A DNA stretch of 64,000 nucleotides from the NCBI GenBank assembly GCA_024681295.1, contig JAILBC010000055.1:1-64000 (forward strand), read 5' to 3'. The DNA is from Bacteroidales bacterium. GTDB lineage: Bacteria; Bacteroidota; Bacteroidia; Bacteroidales; F082. The notes beneath the pieces were generated by a model. That model saw only the letters and a list, made by a program, of their open reading frames with translations. It was not told where the DNA came from and searched no databases. The position numbers and the translations under genes are program-made. Shown piece by piece: positions 1 through 8,415 of this stretch (the first letter of the stretch is position 1; every line of letters starts with the position of its first letter).

Positions 1-866
1 GCCAATGCAGTGATGCGCTCGCGGGTCTGCTCTTTGGAGAGTTCTTGCACATTCACGGTGGTGCTTTCCATCGCTTTGGCCTGCTTGGTATTCACATCAG
101 CGTGCTTGTACCACTTGCGGAAGCCGAGATAGATGGCCATGGAGAGAATCAAGGAGATGCAGGCCACACCAAAGCCGTAGTTGTAGGCACCCGAGAGGGC
201 GTCGATATAGCTGTTGGCAAAACCCGCCAAATCGTTGACGTTGCCTCCTTGCTGTACGGCAAGCGCCTCAAAACTCGATAAAGCATCGGCTGAGATGGTG
301 CCATCCAGATACTGGTGTGCCAATGAAGGAATCTGTGGAACGTAGGTGAAGCCTGCCTTTCCGAGGAAAAGGTCGGTGACCTTGGTAGCCGCCATAGGCG
401 CAAACATCGAACCGATGTTGATAGCCATATAGAAAAGGCTGAAGCCGTTGTCGCGGAACGCACTGTACTTGGCCTCGTCATAGAGGTTGCCCACCATCAC
501 CTGAAGATTGCCTTTGAACAAACCAGTTCCAATGGCAATCAGGGCCAAGGCCGAAAACATGGTGACTTTGGCAGTGGTGGTGGCCATCGGCACGGCCAAA
601 AGAAGGTAACCGAGAAACATCACGATGATGCCCGTGCGGACCATCTTGCCGTAGCCGAAACGATCGGCCAACATGCCGCCGATGAGGGGCATGAAATAGA
701 CGCAACCGAGGAAGATGCCGTAGATCTGGCCCGCTTGTGCTTCATTGTAGCCGAACTTGGCTTGCAGGAAGAGCACGAAGATGGCCAACATGGTATAATA
801 GCCAAAGCGCTCGCCCGTGTTGGCGAGGGCGAGCGCATAGAGGCCTTTAGGATGACCCTTAAACAT
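1..866 (-). CDS. POT/PTR-family proton-dependent peptide transporter, partial (runs off left edge)
   Basis: Open minus-strand frame from ATG at 866 (MFKGHPKGLYALALANTGERFGYYTMLAIFVLF...) with no stop before base 1; absent from the ORF track because it has no stop. Close in sequence to the next gene. Confidence 0.85.
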   Translation of the reverse strand, partial: MFKGHPKGLYALALANTGERFGYYTMLAIFVLFLQAKFGYNEAQAGQIYGIFLGCVYFMPLIGGMLADRFGYGKMVRTGIIVMFLGYLLLAVPMATTTAKVTMFSALALIAIGTGLFKGNLQVMVGNLYDEAKYSAFRDNGFSLFYMAINIGSMFAPMAATKVTDLFLGKAGFTYVPQIPSLAHQYLDGTISADALSSFEALAVQQGGNVNDLAGFANSYIDALSGAYNYGFGVACISLILSMAIYLGFRKWYKHADVNTKQAKAMESTTVNVQELSKEQTRERITAL

Positions 867-873
867 AATTTAT

Positions 874-908
874 AGTTAAGAGTTAAGAGTTAAGAGTTAA
901 AAGTTAAG
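874..908 (+). repeat. Heptanucleotide tandem repeat AGTTAAG x5
   Basis: AGTTAAG x3, AGTTAAA, AGTTAAG between the two POT genes. Confidence 0.85.
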
Positions 909-2586
909 CGGTGACGCGTTCGAGCCATTTCACCATACCCAACATGATCGACATGGAGACGATGCAGATGCTTAAGAACACGGTCCAGCACACCCAGATC
1001 GGCCATGCGTTGTACATGAGGGGACCAACGAAGATGAACAGGTTGCCAATGGCGGTGGCAGCGAGCCACAAACCCTGGCAGAGACCCTGCAAGTGACGCG
1101 GAGCGACCTTCGACACGAACGACAGACCCAACGGCGAGATGAACAACTCAGCCACCGTCAGGAAGAAATAAACAACGAACATCACCCAATACCCTTGTTT
1201 TTGCAATCCAGCCGCAGCCATCGTGGCACTGTCCATGGCACGGAACTCGTTGCCTGACGGATAACCGTTGAGCAGTGAAAGCGACATCAAGAAGAGGTAG
1301 GCGACGCCGGCAATGAACATACCCAAAGCAATCTTACGCGGGGTAGAAACGCCCTTGCCTTTTCTGACCAAGGCAGCGAAGATGCCCATAACAATAGGTG
1401 TCAGGATGATCACGAACAACGGGTTCAACGACTGCGTGATTTCAGGAGCGAGCCATTCGGAGTTGACGAAGTCGCGAGCGAACAGCATCAGCGACTGGCC
1501 GTTCTGGTGGAACGAGAGCCAGAAAAACACGGCGATGCCCAACACAGCGAACAAGGCGGCCATACGCTGTTTGATTTCCTTAGCCATAGCAGCCTTCTCC
1601 TCAGGAGTGTAGCCAGCCACTTCAATGGCGTGTTTCTTACCAGGTTGCGGGAACTTCTTCTTTTGGGAGATGAACACCACCAAGGAGATCATCATGGCAA
1701 TCATCGAAGCGATGAAGGCAAAGTGGATACCTTGGTTATAGACGCCAATGTAATCGGAGCAGAACTGGGTAAGATCGGTGGCAGCGCTGGCGTCGATCAC
1801 AGAGTTGGCCATCGTCTCGGAGAACTTGGTCGTCACCGTTCCGTCAGCCAGATATTGGTGGCAGAGGGCCGGCATGTCGGCGTTATAGAGGAAGTTGTGG
1901 ATCTTCAGCCACCAGACACGCAGCAAGGGAGCCACGAAGGGGGCAATCACACCACCAATGTTGATGAACACGTAGAAAATCTGGAAACCACTGTCGCGGC
2001 GATCCTTGGCTTCAGCCAGGGCCTCAGGGCCTTTCTTGGCGGCTTCGGCTTCGAAGTTGTCGTACAGCTGACCGACCAGAGCTTGCAGGTTGCCCTTGAA
2101 GAGGCCGTTACCGAAGGCGATCATGAGCAGGGCCACGCAGGTGAAGATGAGGATGCCCCACCAGGCACCGGTGCCGTCGGCGATGATGCCTTGGGCGTCT
2201 CTACTGAACAGCGGGATGGCGAGGGCCACATAACCCACAGCCATGATAATCAAGCCCCACTGGATAGTGCCGTGGTAGTTCTGCGTACGGTCGGCAATGA
2301 TACCGCCCACCAGGGCCAGCACATAGATGCCGAAGTAGAACACCGAGTAGATAATGCCGGCGACGCCATCGGGCAGACCGAATTTTGAGACAAGGAACAG
2401 CAACAGGATGGCGTTCATGATGTAGTAGCCGAAACGCTCACCCATGTTACTCAGAGCGGCGGCGATCAATCCTTTCGGGTGATAACGCTTCGCAGTGCGA
2501 AGGTAGTAGATCAGGAAAGGAATCACAATGATCAGGATGGCGACCAAAAGCACCACCATTAGATTCTTTTGAAGGAATTCCAACAT
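904..2586 (-). CDS. POT/PTR-family peptide MFS transporter
   Basis: 560 aa, PKGLIAAALSNMGERFGYYIMNAILLLFL signature, many TM segments. Confidence 0.88.
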   Translation of the reverse strand: MLEFLQKNLMVVLLVAILIIVIPFLIYYLRTAKRYHPKGLIAAALSNMGERFGYYIMNAILLLFLVSKFGLPDGVAGIIYSVFYFGIYVLALVGGIIADRTQNYHGTIQWGLIIMAVGYVALAIPLFSRDAQGIIADGTGAWWGILIFTCVALLMIAFGNGLFKGNLQALVGQLYDNFEAEAAKKGPEALAEAKDRRDSGFQIFYVFINIGGVIAPFVAPLLRVWWLKIHNFLYNADMPALCHQYLADGTVTTKFSETMANSVIDASAATDLTQFCSDYIGVYNQGIHFAFIASMIAMMISLVVFISQKKKFPQPGKKHAIEVAGYTPEEKAAMAKEIKQRMAALFAVLGIAVFFWLSFHQNGQSLMLFARDFVNSEWLAPEITQSLNPLFVIILTPIVMGIFAALVRKGKGVSTPRKIALGMFIAGVAYLFLMSLSLLNGYPSGNEFRAMDSATMAAAGLQKQGYWVMFVVYFFLTVAELFISPLGLSFVSKVAPRHLQGLCQGLWLAATAIGNLFIFVGPLMYNAWPIWVCWTVFLSICIVSMSIMLGMVKWLERVTA

Positions 2587-2643
2587 AATACTAGTATTTA
2601 AGATTTGATGATTCTCGTATTAAGGCGCAAAGATAGGGATGTT

Positions 2644-3600
2644 TTAGGAATATTCCAAATAAAAACGCGACACGATCCATTTCAACAAAAAGGCAAGACC
2701 TACTGAAACAGTGACTATGATGATGAAATTCACCAGATGCCCACATGGCCACTGGGTTATTCTTACGAATGGCCCTGCACAGAGCGTGTGGTGCACAAGG
2801 TAAATCTCAAAACTGATTCCGCACAAGAACGAAGTCACCTTGTTGCTTTTATCAGGAAGGATTCTTAGCAACAATGACAACAGGGAAATACCGCACAACC
2901 CTGTCAAAACGAAATGAAGCGACCGCGACTGCTCAAACAAACCTCTAAACTCCAGGACAAAACAAACCGCGTTGAAGACTGTAATAACAGCAGCCATCCA
3001 GAGTTTCATCGTTTTCGATTTTTGTAAGAAACTATCACTTCGCAAAAACACGAAACCATACAAACCCAGGGTCAGAAACGCTCCACTTGGTATTCCCATC
3101 CATTCTCCAAAAAAAACTAAGAAAACCGACACCATTAGAAAAACCCAAGGAATCCATCGAGAGCGAGCCTTGAGTTTGTTGAGCACCATGATTTCGACAT
3201 AACAAGCCATCAAAACCGTCAGAAACCACAAATGTTCATTGCCTGGCAGCTCCCCTAAATAGCCTAGGAAAACAACATTCAACCCAACATCCAGCCAAGA
3301 GAATCGAATTCCGAAAACTAGGTATAAGGTTACGAGAATGATCAAAAACAGCCAAAGTGAGGCACCAATCCTAGTGATTCGTTTCACCACAAAGCGCCTA
3401 TAATCCATTTTCTGACTGTCGACAGGATATTTCAAGCCATAAAGGACTGCCGACACAAGAAAAAACAGCATGTTGCCCGTACCCGAAAAATAGCGGGAAA
3501 CACCGTCGCTCAGATCGCTAAACATAAAGTAGTGGCATAGCAAAATCAGAACGAGTGCCACTAACCTGACATGGTCCAAAGCGCCGATTTTGCCCTTCAT
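2644..3600 (-). CDS. Acyltransferase 3 (OafA-like) family membrane protein
   Basis: 318 aa polytopic protein, N-terminal DHVRLVALVLILLCHYFMF, typical of acyltransferase-3. Confidence 0.7.
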   Translation of the reverse strand: MKGKIGALDHVRLVALVLILLCHYFMFSDLSDGVSRYFSGTGNMLFFLVSAVLYGLKYPVDSQKMDYRRFVVKRITRIGASLWLFLIILVTLYLVFGIRFSWLDVGLNVVFLGYLGELPGNEHLWFLTVLMACYVEIMVLNKLKARSRWIPWVFLMVSVFLVFFGEWMGIPSGAFLTLGLYGFVFLRSDSFLQKSKTMKLWMAAVITVFNAVCFVLEFRGLFEQSRSLHFVLTGLCGISLLSLLLRILPDKSNKVTSFLCGISFEIYLVHHTLCAGPFVRITQWPCGHLVNFIIIVTVSVGLAFLLKWIVSRFYLEYS

Positions 3601-3612
3601 CGTCTCCCGATC

Positions 3613-4701
3613 TTAAAAGATCTCAGCGAGCTTCGCCTCAAGTTCCTCGCCGCGGAGGCCTTTGGCGATCATCACGCCATTGCTGTCGTAGAGGAAGTTG
3701 GAGGGGATGAACCGCACCATGTAATCGGTGGATGCGGTGTTGTCGACATCGCGCACCTGAATCCAACTCATGCCATCGTCGGCCACGGCCTTCAGCCAGG
3801 CAGCCTCGTCTTTGTCGACGCTGACACCGACAATCTCCAAACCCTGGGCGTGATACTTTTCATAAGCGGCCTTCACAAAGGGGTTCTCGCCACGGCAGGG
3901 ACCGCACCACGAAGCCCAGAAATCGACCAGCACCACACGATTGGAGTTGATGACCTTTTCGAGGTTAACCTCTTCGCCTTCAGCGGTCTTCAGCGTGAAG
4001 TCCATAAAGTGAGCTCCCTCCTGAACCTTGGCCTGCTGGTCAAGATAGTCGTTGATCCGCTTGCTGTACATCGACTCAGTGGTGAAGCCATCGGCCAATT
4101 CTTTCACCTTTTCATAGCCCAAATCATCCACTTCCCGAAGAACCATGAAATGGGTCAGATAGGTGTCCGGGTGGTTCTTGAAATAGTCGAAACGATAGTT
4201 TTGGTAATCTTCCATGGCGGCATTGACTTGCGCAAAAAGTTCGGCAGCCTTCACGGTGTCGCCCGACATGTAGGCCTCCTGCGACTCGTTAAACAAGGCC
4301 ATCATCGATTCTTCCATGGGTAGCAATTCCTGACGATAAGCGTTGTAGTCGTCCATAATGGCGCAGCCTTTCGCCTCCCATTTTTCACGGGCTTCCTTAT
4401 CACCAGTGATAACAGTGTTTTGGTTCTCGGTGAAGAATTGGAAAATCTCGCAATGTTCGGCGGGATCGAACTTGACGATGTAACAAGTTTGCGGATCATC
4501 GAAATCAGCCTTGAGTACCGCTTGATTGCCTGCAAAGACAGCCGTGTCGATGCAAACTTCCTTGCCATCCACATCCTTGCAGAGGTAGACGGTCTTTTGG
4601 TCGGCGTTGTCGAGGTTCAGGGTAACTGTGAATTGCTTAGTTTTGTTGCAGCCACTGAAGAAAAGCAGGGCCACCATCAGGGTGAAGAATACTTTTTTCA
4701 T
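3613..4701 (-). CDS. TlpA-like thioredoxin-family lipoprotein (DUF4369-like N-terminus)
   Basis: Lipobox FFSGC; thioredoxin motif FWASWCGPCRGENPF. Confidence 0.85.
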   Translation of the reverse strand: MKKVFFTLMVALLFFSGCNKTKQFTVTLNLDNADQKTVYLCKDVDGKEVCIDTAVFAGNQAVLKADFDDPQTCYIVKFDPAEHCEIFQFFTENQNTVITGDKEAREKWEAKGCAIMDDYNAYRQELLPMEESMMALFNESQEAYMSGDTVKAAELFAQVNAAMEDYQNYRFDYFKNHPDTYLTHFMVLREVDDLGYEKVKELADGFTTESMYSKRINDYLDQQAKVQEGAHFMDFTLKTAEGEEVNLEKVINSNRVVLVDFWASWCGPCRGENPFVKAAYEKYHAQGLEIVGVSVDKDEAAWLKAVADDGMSWIQVRDVDNTASTDYMVRFIPSNFLYDSNGVMIAKGLRGEELEAKLAEIF

Positions 4702-5275
4702 TTTTTATAACATTTTTATTAAATAGAATTCCTTTAATTCCAACTTCATTTGCAGCCTGCACGTTGGCAGTATTGTCATCAATGAAGACCGTTTCCTCGG
4801 CTTTGATGCCAAAGCGTTCCAAGGCCAGTTCAAAGATGCGATGGTCGGGTTTCATCACCCGTTCGATGCCCGAGATCACCATATCTTCCATCAAGTCGAG
4901 GACGGGATAGACGTGACGCACCAAGGCGAAGGTCTCTTCTGACCAATTGGAAAGGCCAAACACCCGATAACCATTAGCCTTCAGGTCTTTGACAAAACCC
5001 TCCATCCCGGGAATCTGACCACCCATCATCTTCATGAAATCATCGTAGTACATCCGGATTTCCTTTTCCCATTCAGGATGCTCAGCAATAAGTTCCGCCG
5101 TGCCTTCAGCGATACGTTTCCCATTGTCATGTTGGGCGTTCCACTCATAGGTACAGATGTTGGTGAGAAACCATTCGGCTTTCTCAACATCACCGAAATA
5201 AGGGTCGTAGAGGTAGTGTGGATTCCAATCCAGGAGCACACCACCGTAGTCGAAAATGATGTTTTTTATTGGCAA
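4637..5275 (-). CDS. HAD-superfamily (subfamily IA) hydrolase
   Basis: IIFDYGGVLLDWNP, GLSNWS, FIDDNTANVQAA motifs. Confidence 0.85.
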   Translation of the reverse strand: MPIKNIIFDYGGVLLDWNPHYLYDPYFGDVEKAEWFLTNICTYEWNAQHDNGKRIAEGTAELIAEHPEWEKEIRMYYDDFMKMMGGQIPGMEGFVKDLKANGYRVFGLSNWSEETFALVRHVYPVLDLMEDMVISGIERVMKPDHRIFELALERFGIKAEETVFIDDNTANVQAANEVGIKGILFNKNVIKNEKSILHPDGGPAFLQWLQQN

Positions 5276-5279
5276 CCTT

Positions 5280-5705
5280 TTATTCTTTTGAAGTAGTTAA
5301 AAATTCAAGAAATTCTTTTAGCCTGACAACCAAGAGTTTCGGGAAAGAGATCTCTTTCAAAACATCAAAATGTTTGTCTTCTGAAACAATATAGGTAGCA
5401 TTGGCGGCAATAGCGCAATCAATAAATTTGTTATCGTCTTTGTCGCTGGTTATCAATTCGAAACGAAATTGAGGATCACTAAACTCGACAAATTCACTTT
5501 CCACGATAGCATTTATTATGTTTCCTGCGACAACAGCATTGGCCTTCTCTGCAATTATTTCCTCGTATTCCTCAAGGATCTCATTGGATACACAGAGAAC
5601 AAAAAGCCCTTGCTGAAACCCCTTCCAAATACGATAATTCTCGCTCTTAGAAGAGATGCTTGCAAGCAAGCAGTTGGTGTCAAGAACAATCTTAATTTTT
5701 TTCAT
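5280..5705 (-). CDS. PIN-domain putative toxin
   Basis: IVLDTNCLLAS start, SDKDDNKFIDCAIAANATYIVSEDKHF acidic PIN residues. Confidence 0.85.
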   Translation of the reverse strand: MKKIKIVLDTNCLLASISSKSENYRIWKGFQQGLFVLCVSNEILEEYEEIIAEKANAVVAGNIINAIVESEFVEFSDPQFRFELITSDKDDNKFIDCAIAANATYIVSEDKHFDVLKEISFPKLLVVRLKEFLEFLTTSKE

Positions 5706-5928
5706 CGTGATAGGGAGTCCGCAAATGCTCTTTTAAAACCGCTTCGTTTTGTTCCTCACTCCATTGTCCTTCTTCCCAAAGACGATCCATTTCCTCGGTG
5801 GCTTTTTGAGCATAATAATTTGAAATGATTTGCTTCAATTCATTCACCTTTTCCATGGTATTCATTCGAGCCAGCAAACGCAGAATACTTAATTGAGCTT
5901 CATTCAACCCTATTGTTTCTTGTAACAT
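5692..5928 (-). CDS. Putative antitoxin partner of PIN toxin
   Basis: 78 aa, overlaps the downstream PIN gene by 14 bp; typical TA gene order. Confidence 0.65.
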   Translation of the reverse strand: MLQETIGLNEAQLSILRLLARMNTMEKVNELKQIISNYYAQKATEEMDRLWEEGQWSEEQNEAVLKEHLRTPYHDEKN

Positions 5929-5944
5929 ATCCTATCTTTTTTTT

Positions 5945-5953
5945 GCAAAGATA
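5945..5953 (-). promoter_or_regulatory. Bacteroidetes -7 box (TATCTTTGC) for the PIN TA operon
   Basis: GCAAAGATA on + strand, just upstream of the antitoxin start. Confidence 0.5.
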
Positions 5954-6077
5954 GCACATTTCTTCAACCAGTGCAATAATCATATCCAAAAAAAATCCCC
6001 CGGCCCATGTTTTAATCGACCAAGGGATTTTCTCTCCCCTCCATTCGGGGGAGGGGAAGGGGTGGGGCCAGTTGGGG

Positions 6078-7382
6078 CTATTCCACTACAACCTTTTTTA
6101 CCACACCTTCGCCGGATTTGACGAAGTAGATGCCATGACTGAGCGAGAACGAATGCGTTCCGTCTTCAGACTGGCTCGTGATGATGGTTTGACCAAGTGT
6201 ATTATAAATGGTCAATTGGGTGGCTCCTTCGACGGTAAATGTACCATTTGAAGGATTCGGATAGACGAACATGGTACTGGTCGGGGTTTCACCGACTGCC
6301 GTCATCGAAATCATGTTTGAAAACGCATGATCCTCCAAGCCCCTGCCGGAAAACACCGCAGCCACCACAGCACTGCCAGAGAAGTCGGCAGGGTCGTAGG
6401 AATAGACATTGGTGAAATTGCCGACATCGATCACATGGCGGGCTTCACCATTGACTACATCATAGATGGCGTAGGCCGCGACGGTTTCCTTCGAGGGCGC
6501 TTCCTCTTCGTAAGGAGTCCACTGAAGGATCTGATTGCCTTGTGAGCCTTGGACATGGTCTAAATGGATAGTGCGTTTCCAATAACTCGGGATAGGACAG
6601 TCATCGCCTTCGACAGATACGCCGACTAAATGATACTGCCATTGCGTAGATTCACTGCCGATATCGTCGGTAAACGAGCCGTCTGTATAGGGCACGGTAG
6701 CGATGAGGTCAGTAGTGTTGCGATAGACTTTCACAGAAGTGATGTACTCAGCCTGCTCTGGTGTAACCTGCCATGTAACTTGGTTCTTATTGGTTAAGAG
6801 GTCGCAAGTAGCTCGATATAAATCCACATTATCGCGAACTTCAACAGAATAGGTCGCTGAGCCACAATCGTCTGTAATAGTGACAGAGTATGTACCTGGC
6901 TCTGATACTTCAATTGTTTCTGTCATTTCACCGGTGGACCATAAACAACTCCAATCCATGTAATTGGGATTTGCATCTAATGTTATGGATTCATTTTTAT
7001 GTTTCCAAACAATCGGTTCGGCTAATGGATTCTCGTCGGTATAAGTATCCCAAAACTCGTAAAACGAATGGCAATTAAGTGAACAACCAGTGTATGCTAT
7101 GTCAAAACTAGCTTCTTCATCCGTTTTATCGATAATGATGAAATTCACATTTTCTTCCTCGAGAAATACTGTGGGTCCATACTCATTATACATAATTACG
7201 TACCATGATTGGTTGTCACAATCTTCCTCTCCGTATACAATGATACCATCGAAAGAATCATCAGTGATGCAATGATTCCACGAAGTAAAATTACAGATAT
7301 GCAAAACCTCATAGTTTTGCGAAAGTCCTATGTTTGTCAGTCCAAGGACAACAAACAACACCAAAACTAGAAATTTTTTCAT
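6078..7382 (-). CDS. Secreted protein with T9SS C-terminal sorting domain
   Basis: Signal peptide, PGTYSVTITDDCGSATYSVEVRDNV repeat-like domain, C-terminus VYPNPSNGTFTVEG...GIYFVKSGEGVVKKVVVE; paralog of 57025-58296. Confidence 0.8.
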   Translation of the reverse strand: MKKFLVLVLFVVLGLTNIGLSQNYEVLHICNFTSWNHCITDDSFDGIIVYGEEDCDNQSWYVIMYNEYGPTVFLEEENVNFIIIDKTDEEASFDIAYTGCSLNCHSFYEFWDTYTDENPLAEPIVWKHKNESITLDANPNYMDWSCLWSTGEMTETIEVSEPGTYSVTITDDCGSATYSVEVRDNVDLYRATCDLLTNKNQVTWQVTPEQAEYITSVKVYRNTTDLIATVPYTDGSFTDDIGSESTQWQYHLVGVSVEGDDCPIPSYWKRTIHLDHVQGSQGNQILQWTPYEEEAPSKETVAAYAIYDVVNGEARHVIDVGNFTNVYSYDPADFSGSAVVAAVFSGRGLEDHAFSNMISMTAVGETPTSTMFVYPNPSNGTFTVEGATQLTIYNTLGQTIITSQSEDGTHSFSLSHGIYFVKSGEGVVKKVVVE

Positions 7383-7665
7383 TTTTTCTCCTTTCTTTTA
7401 ATAAATTGATTTCCAGTCTCATTTCGCTGAAACCCTCATCATCAAAGCAAGGAAAACTCCGAAAAAAGAAAAAGGGCGGAATTGTTCGTTTTGCTTATTT
7501 CTTCTTCAGGCTCTGGTAAACCGTCTCGGTAAATAAGCAGAATCAATCCACGCCCAAGGCGTGAACTATCCGCAAAGCTTATTCTCACTGCTTGAAATTT
7601 ACCAGATTTCGGATAAGGAGAATAAGAGCGTCAGCTCTATGGATTAATTATGTCAGTTCGTTGTT
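7383..7665 (-). promoter_or_regulatory. Long structured 5' leader of T9SS protein (leader A)
   Basis: Complementary blocks GAGAATAAG 7618-7626/CTTATTCTC 7578-7586, CGGATA 7610-7615/TATCCG 7567-7572, TTTACCAG 7598-7605/CTGGTAAA 7513-7520, hairpin CACGCC/GGCGTG 7549-7563; shares TTAATTATGTCAGTT and AAAGGAGAAA with leader B. Confidence 0.5.
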
Positions 7666-7676
7666 CTTCTTTTTGT

Positions 7677-8010
7677 TCAGTTTGAATTTAAAAGTTCTTC
7701 TATCCGTTTGATTAATAATTCAGTCGGCTCAGTTATAGTTTTAATTTCTTCTTCTGTAACAGAATAATAGCAATTATAGTCTCCTTTCTGCCTAAGCTGT
7801 TCCATTCTCGACATAAAAGCTCCCAATTCCGTATCCACAATACCTTTTTTCACAAAATGGAGGCCGAACAATGTTAGCAGGCCATCGTGGGTATGAGCAT
7901 ATGTCCCAATAATTAAGCCGAGTCATTTCCTTGGCTTGGTCCAGGAATTGGTGAGCTTTTTCCATCTCCAAACTCACCAACAACGTTCTCTCTTCGTCAG
8001 TTAGTTTCAT
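7677..8010 (-). pseudogene. HEPN-domain protein disrupted by internal deletion/frameshift
   Basis: N-terminal part MKLTDEERTLLVSLEMEKAHQFLDQAKEMTRLNYWD and C-terminal part YAHTHDGLLTLFGLHFVKKGIVDTELGAF... lie in different frames; the middle of the HEPN domain is missing. Confidence 0.7.
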
Positions 8011-8321
8011 GTCAATGGAATTGCGTCGTTCATTACGTTATGATAAAAAGGCGTGATTTTAGAATTCTCCCACTCTTTTGCCGTATACATCACAGGATTA
8101 ATGGTTTCCCCAATATCCCAGCCAAGTTTAGTGAGAGGATAGGAAACCCGATCATAATCATCAGGGAAAAGTTTCTCTTTGTCAAGAATAATTAGAACAT
8201 CCCAATCGGAATCAACACGGGCATCTCCTCTAGCTCTCGAGCCATAAAGCAAAGCGTGTCCTCCCAAAGGAAGATTCTGCAATAAGACTTGCCTAATATC
8301 TAATAACACTTTGCTTTCCAT
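8007..8321 (-). CDS. MNT-type minimal nucleotidyltransferase (HEPN partner)
   Basis: LLYGSRARGDARVDSDWDVLIIL = GSxxxG..DSDxD nucleotidyltransferase motif. Confidence 0.85.
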   Translation of the reverse strand: MESKVLLDIRQVLLQNLPLGGHALLYGSRARGDARVDSDWDVLIILDKEKLFPDDYDRVSYPLTKLGWDIGETINPVMYTAKEWENSKITPFYHNVMNDAIPLT

Positions 8322-8386
8322 TCTATAGAGATGGTTTGTTTTCGCAAAAATACAACATTTTTAATAATTATCCACGAAAAAATCCT

Positions 8387-8395
8387 TAATTTTGC
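8387..8395 (+). promoter_or_regulatory. -7 box TAATTTTGC upstream of valS
   Basis: Matches Bacteroidetes TAnnTTTGC; divergent GCAAAAATA at 8344-8352 would serve the MNT gene. Confidence 0.45.
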
Positions 8396-8415
8396 CGTTT
8401 GTTTTATTTAGAACT

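Noticed and set aside
149-838. Three overlapping minus ORFs (149-481, 478-705, 620-838) suggesting a frameshifted gene
   Set aside because: They are out-of-frame shadows; the true frame is open from 866 to the window edge as a POT transporter.
874-908. Heptad repeats as a mini CRISPR array
   Set aside because: Period is 7 bp with no spacers and no cas genes nearby.
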